A DNA stretch of 64,000 nucleotides, taken from assembly GCA_964035545.1 (NCBI GenBank), contig OZ037765.1, forward strand, positions 21,584,495 through 21,648,494, written 5' to 3'. The stretch is from Bugula neritina (Eukaryota > Bryozoa > Gymnolaemata > Cheilostomatida > Bugulidae). The position numbers and the translations under genes were made by a program. Positions 1 through 8,730 of this stretch are shown one piece after another; positions within the stretch are counted from its first letter, which is position 1; every line of letters begins with the position of its first letter. The notes under the pieces were generated by a model. The model was not told where the DNA came from and made no database searches. It saw only the letters and a program-made list of their open reading frames with translations.

Positions 1-934
1 ATCGTAGGAGGCGTTCTTCTACTGTAGCTAGTCGTACTGGGTCTGGGGACGGTGTCCGTCTGCGGCGTAAGGGTGGACTGGGGGACCTGGTCCGTCTCTT
101 CGCCGGGGTAGGGGAGATCTCTCCTTCTTCTGGATATGTAGTTTCCTCGGGGGTGTAGGTAATTGGAGGGCGGTCAGACACCAACGGGGATTGTTGGCGG
201 GCGTTGTCTAACACACGTTGGAACCCCGAGGATAGAACGGCTAGTAGCATGGCCTTCTTTACCAGAGGTCGTATATATGTGAGGAACTCCGGGTACAGCT
301 TGGCGTCGACCACATAGTTTTCTCCAGGGAAACAGCCCGCCGCTCTGTGTCTGGTGACGGGGTAGGGGTACACATCATTGTACCCGCAGGGGCAGAAGGT
401 CAGTAGGAGATGAGCATTGACGTGTAGTTTAAGGGAGCGGTGAGAGGCGCAATCTTCACCACAGATCTGGCATCTCGTCCGTCCTCTGGACCCCCAGGCT
501 GTTTCTATTTCTTCTTCGGTTTGTGGAGACACCCACCGCCAACGGCGGCGTAGTGGCTCAGGCCGGTCACCGCTAGCATAGTCCTCCGGATACGGAGCGG
601 GAAGTGTTCTATCCCGTACCCTGGTTGTAGCGGGTCGAGTGTAATCTGAAAAAGTTTCAACAGTGTTAGTACAGTACACTGCTGTGTTGTCAGCTTGAGC
701 AGCTTGGCAACTCCTAATTCAGTTACCTCGTAGAGATTAATGATAGTGAATAGTCAGATAGAACCGTATTGCAATGAGATTATAAAAATCTCTAAGTCAA
801 ACTGAGTTCTTACTACGGTATTTCACTAACCTATCTCCAGCTCGATTGACTCAGTGAGTCGGAGCTGAGCGATGCAATCTAGTTTCGTATTAAGATATAG
901 TTAACTCACCCCACGATCTGTTGTCGTAAGACAT
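1..934 (-). CDS. Third ORF of the retrotransposon: spliced, two zinc fingers (partial)
   Basis: The pol stop (961-959) is followed 24 bases later by ATG at 934, starting MSYDNRSW. A consensus donor G|GTGAGT follows at 910/909, and an acceptor CTTTTTCAG ends at 646. Joining 934-910 to 645-1 keeps one open frame for 223 codons to the window edge. The unspliced frame meets TGA at 721-719. The second exon encodes a C2H2 finger (C-x2-C-x12-H-x3-H, about 472-411) and at once a second Cys/His cluster (C-x1-C-x12-H-x4-C, about 397-331). Then comes a Leu/Pro-rich region and an Arg-Ser-Pro basic tail. It occupies the env position but shows no signal peptide or membrane segment. I do not recognise the family; nucleic-acid binding is inferred from the fingers. 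ORF and fingers are directly visible; the intron is a prediction. Confidence 0.65.
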
Positions 935-958
935 ACTGAATATGTGAAATGGTTTGAA

Positions 959-3900
959 CTACTGCTTAGAAACACGTCTACTCTTGACTGCATCAGCGTA
1001 TGAAAAGATCGAGCAACGTGGTTGGGGTGCGTGATTAAGACTTTGCGCACCCGGCGGATGAATTTTGTTTCTACTTCCGCCGATACAAAAGTTGATATTT
1101 CCGTGGTGTTGACAACTTCCACATTTGCTCGATTCTTTTCTCGTACGGTTTTCCCCTAGACTTTCATGTGTGCCGCTTTTAACGCAGTCACATACAAAGT
1201 CCTTCAAGTATGCGGGGGGTTGCCTCGTACGCTGTCCCCTTTCTAGGGGGGGTGACACGCTTGCCGGTTCGTTAGTAGGGGCCTCTAATGGCGTCTCTAC
1301 TTCACCGTCAGCAGCCACCTCTTCTTGTTCTCCGGATGGAGCCCCTCCCTCCGTGGGGGTTTGCACTTCCGGAACCGGCTCGGTTTCTGGAAGTGATGGA
1401 ATTAGACTTGGCGGTGGCGGACACGCTTCTGTTGACAAAAGCTGCCGCTCCTCTCTCACCAAGTTTTCTTCCCGCGGTATGACCACTTCGTATTCAGGTC
1501 CATGCCGCCGTCGCCCGCGCGTTGTTGTCTGCCTCCTGGGCTCTAACAACGGGGGGGCTTCTCCCACTCCGCCGGGGCTAGCCCAATACGGTTTCAAGCG
1601 AGACTCATTCTGGATAGACACCTGTCCTGAGCGCTCAATCTTGTACGTATGATTGGGCATAGCCTCGACGACCACGTAGGGGCCTACGAACTTAGGCTTC
1701 AGCTTATCAGCCTGTCCGCGGCGCCTACGGTAATTGACCATCCACACCTTATCTCCTCTTTGATAGAGGGGTGGTTCATCGGAATCTTCGTGCCGCACCT
1801 TCCACTGCTGTTGACGCAGTATCTCGTGTGCGGCCTTCATCCGTTCCACTAGTTCACTGGCATACTCGTGGACTGAGTTATCTTGCTCTGGAACGTGATA
1901 GGTGAGATGGTCAGGGACACGAGTCTCTCTCCCGAGCATCAAGAGGTTTGGGGTCTCACCAGTACTGGTGTGTGGGGTGCTACGGTATGCACGCATGACT
2001 TGCGGCAACACCGTATCCCATTCCTCTTGACCTCGTCCAAGGAGGAGACTCCGGAGCGCATCACCTAGCATCCGGTTGTTGCGCTCCACCACCCCGTTAC
2101 CTTGAGGGTGGTAGGGGGTGGTCCTGCTCTGATTTACTCCCCAGAGGTGGCAAAGGTCGCTCATCAGTTGGGACTGGAATTGAGCGCCTTGATCAGAGTG
2201 TATCTGTTCGGGAAGCCCAAAATAACAGAATACGTGTTGGTCTAGTGCCCTGGCCACTGTTGGGGCTGATGCATCTGGGATAGCCAGAGCATCCGCCCAC
2301 CTAGTAAAGTGGTCGGTTAGTACTAGGATCCAATTATTGCCTCTGGGGGTCAGGGGCATGGGTCCGACCAGGTCTACAGCGACTACTTGCCAGGGCCTAC
2401 CAGCGTATAGCCTCCGCCGTCCTGCTTCACCAGGGGGGCGGCTATGCTTACTGGCCTGGCAGATCTCACACTGTTTGACTCTGAGCCGGACGTCACGCTC
2501 CATCTGCGGCCAATACCACCGGAGTCGTAATTTGGACATCACTCGCTTGACCCCTGCGTGGGCCTGCTTGTGAGTATCCCAAATCAACTCACGGCGGATG
2601 GCTGTGGGGCAGACTACCCTCTTCCTTTCCGGGTGTCTGCCGCTGGCAGCTAGAGAGATGGTTAGTAACCCATCCTGCCCGATCTGCAGCGAGTCCCAAC
2701 GCTGACAGTATAGCCGGAACTCGGCGCATCCCTGTCTTATGCGTTCCTCGCTGGGTCGTCGCCCTTCCCTTTTGGCTCGGTAGATGTCTGCCACGACTCC
2801 AGGCAGCTCTTCTTGGAGCTTCTTCAGCTCTCGAACATTACCGGCCAGTACAGGGTTGGCGCGGAGGTTTTGTACATCCTCCGGGGACTCATCAACTCTT
2901 TGCCTGAGTTGACCTTGATCCCAGTCAAACGGTGCTCCGTGATGAGCCAGCGTCCCCAACTCGCATCGTGGGGGACCTCCATCCCTCCTCTCGATGTTGA
3001 GACACTGTTTGCAACCTCCGTCAGGTCGGCGACTCATCCCATCCGCATTGCTGTGTCTCTTGCCCGGTCGGTGTTCGATCCGGTACGAGAATTCAGCTAG
3101 GATTTCGAGCCACCGGGCGACCTGACTAGAGGGCTCTGCTCTCCTGCACAACCAGATCAGCGAGGCATGATCCGTACGCAGCCGGAACTTCCTGCCATAT
3201 AGGTATGGTCTGGAGTGCTTCACTGACTTGATTACTGCCAGCAGCTCCTTGCGGGTAGTGCAGTAATTTCGTTCAGCGGGAGAGAGAGACTTGCTGTAGT
3301 AGGCTACTACTACCTCTCGGCCTTCCTGCACTTGCGACAGCACAGCGCCAACATTCTGGTCACTGGCGTCCGTGTCTAGGATGTACTCCAGAGTGGGGTC
3401 TGGGTAGGCCAAGATGGGCGCCGTTAGGAGGCAGCCCTTGAGGCGGTCGAACGCTTCTTGTTCGACTAGAGTCCACTGCCACGTCACTCCCTTTGCGGTA
3501 AGCCGGTTTAACGGCTGGGCTATGCCCGCAAAGTCTGGTATGTATTGCCTGTAATACCCTACCAGCCCCAAGAAAGCCCGGAGTCCGGTCAAGTCTTGAG
3601 GGGTGACCCAGTCTTCTACTGCCCGTACCTTTTCGGGATCCGTTGCCACGCCGTTTCGACCGACAACGTGCCCCAGGTACTTGACCTCCGGCTGCAACAG
3701 AGCGCACTTGGAAGGTTTGAGCTTAAGACCGGCACCTCGGAGTCTCTCGAAAACCTCCTGCAGACGACTGACATGTGTCTCGAAGTCTGGAGAGATTACG
3801 ATGACATCATCGAGGTAGACCAGCAGTGTCTTCCAATGGAGTCCGCTAAGGACTTGTTCCATCAACCTCTGGAAGGTGGCTGGGGCGGAGGTTAACCCGA

Positions 3901-5590
3901 AGGGCAGCACCTTCCACTTCCACAAACCGTCCCGTGTGATAAACGCCGCTTTCTCCTGGGCGTCGGGACTCAGAGGAACCTGCCAATAGCCGCTTAGCAA
4001 GTCTAACGTACTGAAGTACTTGCTGCCGGCTAGGGCGTCCAATGACTCGTCAATACGAGGTAGAGGGTAGGCGTCCTGTATGGTTACGCTATTGAGTTTG
4101 CGGTAGTCCACACAGAACCGCCAACTGCCGTCTTTCTTCCGGACCAGTACGACTGGCGAGCTCCACGCACTATGGGCGGGCTCTATCAGTCCCCGGTCCA
4201 GAAGATCCCGTACTTGTCGGCTAACCTCCTTCTCTTTCTCCGGCCCCAGCCTGCGTGTGGGCTGCCGGACAGGGACTGTCCCTGCAGTCAGCGGTATTTC
4301 GTGTCTGACAATTCCAGTCAGTCCCACGTCATGCTCTCCGCTGCTGAACACATCACCGTAGTCGCGTAGTAACTTGGCCATAGCCTGGCGCTCTCTGTTA
4401 CTCGCGCAGCCGTTACTGGCCGTCTCGTATAACTCCCGGAGATGTGTTGGGACTGCCCCTCGTCCCTGAATAGGGTGTCGAGGGAGTGCCTCTGTCGCAT
4501 CACCCAGCGACGGGCCTACGTCTCCCTCTTGAACAGAGTGAAAACGGCCCAGCATCGACCCAGCCGGGAGCTTGATAGGCTCGGTAAAGGGGTTGACGCA
4601 CTGCACTAAGATCTCCCCTTGCTCAGTCAGCTGGTTCAGACTGCTGGCAAGTTGGATCTTTTCGTGCGCGCCTTCAACCACCCCGAGTCCAGAGATCCGG
4701 CTACTATTCACCCTGCAGTGAATGGTAGCCCGGGAGCGGCCTGGTATGGTACGGTTGCGTACCACTTGCACACCTCCCACTAAAGGGCAGCCGAACTTGT
4801 CGACGCAGGCGAGTTCCCGCCCGGACATCATCATTGCAGATCTGCTAAAATCTATGTGACATCCGTGCCGTTTAAGGAACGGCATCCCGAGGATAGCATC
4901 CTCCTTGAGCTGACTGACGATGAACGTCTCTTGGATCGTTTGATCGCGGACTCGTCCCGTCAGCTCAATTATACCATAGAAGGGAAGGCACGACCCGTCA
5001 GCTAGGGTGCCGTATTCCCCTTCGTATGCTTCCATCTCGCCCCTGACCCTAGCGCTGAGGGTGTCGAAAAGTTGGCGGCTTAAGAGGTTTGTGGTACAGC
5101 CCGAATCAATGAGAAAAGTAACAGCTTTGCCTTCCAGTTTACCGGGCAAGAAATAGCTGTTCCCATGGGGCTGCACCTGAACTCTCCCTTCAGGCCTTAC
5201 TCTCGCAGGGAGTACCTCCCTCGCTTTGGGTCGCGAAGGAGGTCTCTTGGGGCGGTGATGGGTAGGCCTCGGGGGTGCCGAGGCTAGATCCTCAGCTACC
5301 TTTGTGTGCTCCCATCCAGATTCTTGGACTTGCAGCCCTGTGAATCTGTTGTGAAGGGGCATAGAAAAGGCAGCCGCGGGGCGAAGCCCCTTGCTGGTCC
5401 GTCGTGGCTGTTGCCACTGTTGGTTGCCAGTACGCGGTACCCGTCTGGGTGACCTGCGTTTCTTCTTCCCTAGAGGTTTCATCGTCGGCCCGCGGAAGGT
5501 GGGAACATCTGCGGGCCGCGGTAGTTTAACCCCTGATTTAGGAAGGGACAATATCGGCGGAAGTGTCCTTGATTTCCGCACTCCCAGCAA
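959..5590 (-). CDS. pol: Pol polyprotein: protease, reverse transcriptase, RNase H, integrase
   Basis: An intact ORF of about 1540 codons. Domains in order: aspartic protease with DSG near residue 160; reverse transcriptase from about residue 480, with the YLDD catalytic box near 590; RNase H (DASD) near 745; integrase with an HHCC zinc-binding N-terminus near 985-1025 (HKQAHAG, CEIC) and a D,D,E core (AVDLVG, HSDQG, VVERN). No chromodomain is visible. The first codon listed at 5590 is TTG, not ATG, consistent with expression by -1 frameshift from gag at about 5530 rather than by its own start. After a typical pol end (RTRQPPAYLKDF) there is a Cys-rich tail of about 75 residues before TAG at 959. 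Confidence 0.95.
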   Translation of the reverse strand: MLGVRKSRTLPPILSLPKSGVKLPRPADVPTFRGPTMKPLGKKKRRSPRRVPRTGNQQWQQPRRTSKGLRPAAAFSMPLHNRFTGLQVQESGWEHTKVAEDLASAPPRPTHHRPKRPPSRPKAREVLPARVRPEGRVQVQPHGNSYFLPGKLEGKAVTFLIDSGCTTNLLSRQLFDTLSARVRGEMEAYEGEYGTLADGSCLPFYGIIELTGRVRDQTIQETFIVSQLKEDAILGMPFLKRHGCHIDFSRSAMMMSGRELACVDKFGCPLVGGVQVVRNRTIPGRSRATIHCRVNSSRISGLGVVEGAHEKIQLASSLNQLTEQGEILVQCVNPFTEPIKLPAGSMLGRFHSVQEGDVGPSLGDATEALPRHPIQGRGAVPTHLRELYETASNGCASNRERQAMAKLLRDYGDVFSSGEHDVGLTGIVRHEIPLTAGTVPVRQPTRRLGPEKEKEVSRQVRDLLDRGLIEPAHSAWSSPVVLVRKKDGSWRFCVDYRKLNSVTIQDAYPLPRIDESLDALAGSKYFSTLDLLSGYWQVPLSPDAQEKAAFITRDGLWKWKVLPFGLTSAPATFQRLMEQVLSGLHWKTLLVYLDDVIVISPDFETHVSRLQEVFERLRGAGLKLKPSKCALLQPEVKYLGHVVGRNGVATDPEKVRAVEDWVTPQDLTGLRAFLGLVGYYRQYIPDFAGIAQPLNRLTAKGVTWQWTLVEQEAFDRLKGCLLTAPILAYPDPTLEYILDTDASDQNVGAVLSQVQEGREVVVAYYSKSLSPAERNYCTTRKELLAVIKSVKHSRPYLYGRKFRLRTDHASLIWLCRRAEPSSQVARWLEILAEFSYRIEHRPGKRHSNADGMSRRPDGGCKQCLNIERRDGGPPRCELGTLAHHGAPFDWDQGQLRQRVDESPEDVQNLRANPVLAGNVRELKKLQEELPGVVADIYRAKREGRRPSEERIRQGCAEFRLYCQRWDSLQIGQDGLLTISLAASGRHPERKRVVCPTAIRRELIWDTHKQAHAGVKRVMSKLRLRWYWPQMERDVRLRVKQCEICQASKHSRPPGEAGRRRLYAGRPWQVVAVDLVGPMPLTPRGNNWILVLTDHFTRWADALAIPDASAPTVARALDQHVFCYFGLPEQIHSDQGAQFQSQLMSDLCHLWGVNQSRTTPYHPQGNGVVERNNRMLGDALRSLLLGRGQEEWDTVLPQVMRAYRSTPHTSTGETPNLLMLGRETRVPDHLTYHVPEQDNSVHEYASELVERMKAAHEILRQQQWKVRHEDSDEPPLYQRGDKVWMVNYRRRRGQADKLKPKFVGPYVVVEAMPNHTYKIERSGQVSIQNESRLKPYWASPGGVGEAPPLLEPRRQTTTRGRRRHGPEYEVVIPREENLVREERQLLSTEACPPPPSLIPSLPETEPVPEVQTPTEGGAPSGEQEEVAADGEVETPLEAPTNEPASVSPPLERGQRTRQPPAYLKDFVCDCVKSGTHESLGENRTRKESSKCGSCQHHGNINFCIGGSRNKIHPPGAQSLNHAPQPRCSIFSYADAVKSRRVSKQ

Positions 5591-6432
5591 AAACTGACTG
5601 TTTCTCCCTGTGGCGGCGCCGATGGCCGCATGGGCTCAGGGGCGGTACTCACTGGGTTTTGTGGTGTCAGTGTTGCTATCAGCTTGGCTAGCATGTCCGT
5701 CAGTTGAGTGACTTTTGATGCCGTCGCCAACTGGGACACGGCAGCCGCGGCGGGGGTTTCCTCCCCTTGTCCCGCGGCCGTGTCTGCGCGGTCTATCTCC
5801 ACTTGGCGGGAGCTTCCGCGACTTTTATGCATTTGGTTAGCTAGGAGGTAAGCTTCCCCCTCAGTCAGAGCATCTTCAACGGTGGTGACTCCCCTAGCTA
5901 GAAACTGGTGGTGGAGACCCAGATCGTCGACAGATGCTATGAAAGCGTCGAGGGTGTACCTCTCGCGGTTGACTGGGGGCAAGTCGCTGTACGCGATCTG
6001 TGCCAGCTTCATGACCGCGGCGGCATGCTCCCGCAGCGGGGTGCGGGGATCACGCCGCAACCTCTGTAATCGGGCCCTGGCATCTGTAGCCGAGAGGCCA
6101 AAGCGGGCCCGCAGAGAAGCAAAGATATTATCAATGTCTACGCCCAGCCCATAGGGCTTGGCTTTGTCCATCAATGCCATTCTAAGCTTCAGCAGGGCCA
6201 CCCTAGGGGGCCACTGAGCGACGTCCATTACGTCGCTAAACTCTTGAATAAATTGTTCCACCTCCTCTTCACCCGTGAAGGTGGGCGCCTTTAACCTGTA
6301 GCGGTCTTCGGCTAGTTCTCGCGGAACCCTTCGCTCTTCTACTACATGGTTAACAGGCATTGTCTCTACAGCATTGTCTCTACGCTCACCTTCGATTGCC
6401 GGTGGTTGAATTTCAGCATTGTCAGTCTCCAT
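5479..6432 (-). CDS. gag: Gag polyprotein with CCHC zinc knuckle
   Basis: An intact ORF of 317 residues beginning 12 bases after the primer-binding site. The middle is a Ty3-type capsid-like helical region (around residues 45-190, with FTGEEEVEQFIQEF near its start). The C-terminus carries one zinc knuckle, C-x2-C-x4-H-x4-C, near residues 282-295 (CWECGNQGHFRRYC), which binds packaged RNA. The last ~110 bases overlap pol, which lies in the -1 frame relative to gag, so pol is expected to be made as a Gag-Pol fusion by ribosomal slippage. No stop or frameshift damages the reading frame. Confidence 0.93.
   Translation of the reverse strand: METDNAEIQPPAIEGERRDNAVETMPVNHVVEERRVPRELAEDRYRLKAPTFTGEEEVEQFIQEFSDVMDVAQWPPRVALLKLRMALMDKAKPYGLGVDIDNIFASLRARFGLSATDARARLQRLRRDPRTPLREHAAAVMKLAQIAYSDLPPVNRERYTLDAFIASVDDLGLHHQFLARGVTTVEDALTEGEAYLLANQMHKSRGSSRQVEIDRADTAAGQGEETPAAAAVSQLATASKVTQLTDMLAKLIATLTPQNPVSTAPEPMRPSAPPQGETVSFCWECGNQGHFRRYCPFLNQGLNYRGPQMFPPSAGRR
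5486..5530 (-). promoter_or_regulatory. Predicted -1 ribosomal frameshift signal joining gag and pol
   Basis: Within the gag/pol overlap the minus strand has the heptamer G TTA AAC (5530-5524), with TTA and AAC in the gag frame. Slipping back one base reads GTT AAA, exactly the pol frame. After a 5-base spacer there is a perfect 8-bp GC-rich hairpin, CGGCCCGC paired with GCGGGCCG (5518-5511 and 5493-5486), with a 17-base loop. A slippery heptamer, a short spacer and a stable stem form the standard -1 frameshift layout. GUUAAAC is a weaker but known slippery heptamer. Function is inferred. Confidence 0.7.
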
Positions 6433-6444
6433 CTTGGATGCACT

Positions 6445-6462
6445 ATCCCACCGCTGCCACCA
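6445..6462 (-). other. Primer-binding site complementary to tRNA-Leu
   Basis: The minus strand reads TGGTGGCAGCGGTGGGAT. Its complement, ATCCCACCGCTGCCACCA, equals the 3' end, including CCA, of animal tRNA-Leu(UAG) as I recall that sequence (18 of 18). It begins one base after the LTR CA end. Only 12 bases separate it from the gag ATG at 6432, an unusually short leader. Confidence 0.85.
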
Positions 6463-6463
6463 C

Positions 6464-6767
6464 TGTTATAATTTTCAGATTAGGGTTGATATGCTATCCA
6501 GAGAGTCTATTTATCTAGTATAGAACTGCACCAGGCTAAGTCGAGTGAACGAGTATATTTTATTCACAACTATACATCATAAAAACACGATACATTATTT
6601 CTAACAAGTTACACATCTAATCTATTTCACACTCTAGCTTCGACTGAGTTAGCAGCGGGAACTACAATTGCTGCTAACTATCAACTACGCTAATTGGCTA
6701 TCCATTGTTCCGGGTCAATTACGCGACCCTACATGTTGTGCTGCTGGTAGTTCCACGAACCACCACA
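6464..6767 (-). repeat. 5' LTR of the retrotransposon (about 304 bp)
   Basis: Read on the minus strand it starts TGTGGTGG at 6767 and ends TATAACA at 6464, one base before the primer-binding site. That gives the TG...CA ends expected of an LTR. A possible polyadenylation signal AATAAA lies at 6564-6559. The right boundary is set only by the TG/CA rule and by the start of host simple repeat at 6768; the partner LTR is not in the window. Confidence 0.7.
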
Positions 6768-8730
6768 GTATCACTATTACTATAAGTATTACTATTACTA
6801 TTAGTATTAGTATTACTATTACTTATAATTTAGTATAAGTATAACATTAACTGTTGAGTATAACTATAAGTATAATAATAATGTTATCATTATGATTAAG
6901 TTTAACTATAACTTATATTTATAAATATAACTATAAGTCTATAACAGTTATACTATAAGTACTATAAGTATAAGGAGATAATACTTGTATGTGTACTAAT
7001 ATTTCGATTTGGCTATTGTCATTCAATTAAAAATAGCTCCCATGGTTATCTTGATGATTATGCATTATATTTATTATCATACCATAAGATAAGTGCATAA
7101 GTATGAATGCAGCAGAAGGAGAAGCAAAAACTGACATCATTTAAACTTCGGTGTGCTAAAATATCTCTATTTTTTCTCCCATTATATTTGAGGTTTCAAC
7201 ATAAAAGCTGCAGCACGGACCTCATTGTGTTAGCGAGTCAAACAAATTTTCTTATGTAATCCTTAACCCATAATCTTATTGAGCATTCTTGACTACAAGA
7301 CATAATGTATTGAAAAATTATATTACCAAAGTCGTAAATAGAGTTTGTACCTCGATCACAGGCTGTACTCCGCGAAAACCGACGTGCAGTAATTCCATCA
7401 ATGGACGTGAACGTGGGGTGTTTTGATATTATCATTAGTCACTTAGTGATTATGAAGATAATCACTAACCGCTGAACTGGAGTAAACTGTTTTATTTCAG
7501 TGCAGAGAACAGGACCAAATCAACATAACATATCATAATGGTTCATTTCAGTTTGCTATTTCAGTATTACTATTTGCCTTGAGTCTTAACAAATAATAAT
7601 ATTGAAATAACTTACAGTTACTCTTAGCCCTTAGGCCTGTGAGTGTGGCACTGGCTGAGTGGCTGTGGTCATGGAGTAGCTCTGTAGACGTTGTGAGGTT
7701 TTTTAAGTTTAAGCCTAACAGTAACTTTAAGTGCAAGTTGAAGCCGTGCTCAGCTGATGCTGTAGTGTTACTGTTGCACTTACTTAGTTTATTTGGTAAA
7801 ATTTGAAAGCTCTATAGTCTATAACTATAAGTATAAGTAGGAGTATAATTTATTTTATTAATTACTAATAATATTTGAGTAATGAGTATAAGTATTACTA
7901 AACTATTACTATTACTAGTACTGATAAAAAACTTATTATAGGCTTTTTTCTACTTATATTTAATAACTATAAGTTATACTTTAATAATTATATTAAATTC
8001 AATATTCACCGTATTGTTATCACTTAGCAGTTATCAATTTGCGAGTATCACTATGCCTATGGTATTGAATATCACTATGGTTGTCATTATGGTTTAGATT
8101 ATGGTTATTTACAGTTTACTTATAGCTATTTTGATAACTCATTAGGTTTACTTTCAGGTAATTATTATCATTATCATAATACTCATTCTGACCTTAAATT
8201 ACTATAATCATAATTATTTTATTGATTATATTAAAGTTGAATATAGAATAAAATGTATAATAATAGTAACTGTAATGAATTAACATCTGGTTAATGACTG
8301 TCTGAAAGTTGCTCAATTTGGATTGCAATTTATCAAAGCACCAATGAATTATTAGAATTTCATTTCAAGCTTGATAACTTATTAGTAGTTGTTATTTATG
8401 TTATAGGGACCATGACAGAAAGTTAATTGAAATGGCTAGCTAGATTTTGTAAATAGTGATATATGTTGTAATTGTAATATTAGCCCAACTTACCAGGTTC
8501 ACAATAGAGTCCTTAGTTCCCAGCTGTTCACATGTGCATTCAGTTCACAGCTAACACAAAGCTACTGTACACCTGTACCAAAAGCTATGATGTCATAACT
8601 CTAATCACAGCAGAACCATAATCTTACAGTAATTTTGGCTTCTTGTTTTTATAATGTATATTCATAATGTTCATTGAGCTAGTAGGGTTTTACTGCTGTA
8701 ATTGAATATGTATACTGTCTATTTTAGACA
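6768..8730. repeat. Intergenic AT-rich DNA with scrambled simple repeats
   Basis: No gene is supported here. Stretches at about 6770-6990 and 7815-8010 consist of irregularly mixed ACTATT, AGTATT, TATAAG and related 6-mers rather than one clean tandem unit. The rest is unremarkable AT-rich DNA. A possible 5' UTR splice acceptor (TCTATTTTAG, ending at 8726) lies just before the opsin ATG at 8731. Confidence 0.6.

Larger units (their letters stand above)
1..6767 (-). mobile_element. Ty3/gypsy LTR retrotransposon (3' end outside window)
   Basis: On the minus strand the order is LTR (6767-6464), primer-binding site (6462-6445), gag (6432-5479), pol (5590-959) and a third ORF (934 to the window edge). 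The order protease, reverse transcriptase, RNase H, integrase places it in Ty3/gypsy (Metaviridae). Gag and pol are open over their full length, so the copy looks young. It is clearly more GC-rich than the AT-rich host DNA next to it. The 3' LTR, polypurine tract and left target duplication would lie left of base 1, so LTR identity (age) cannot be judged here. Confidence 0.95.

Noticed and set aside
901-1122. 73-codon ORF overlapping the pol tail
   Set aside because: It overlaps pol in another frame, ends in the predicted donor, and joining it to the downstream exon gives an early stop; the pol-frame ATG at 934 fits the zinc-finger ORF instead.
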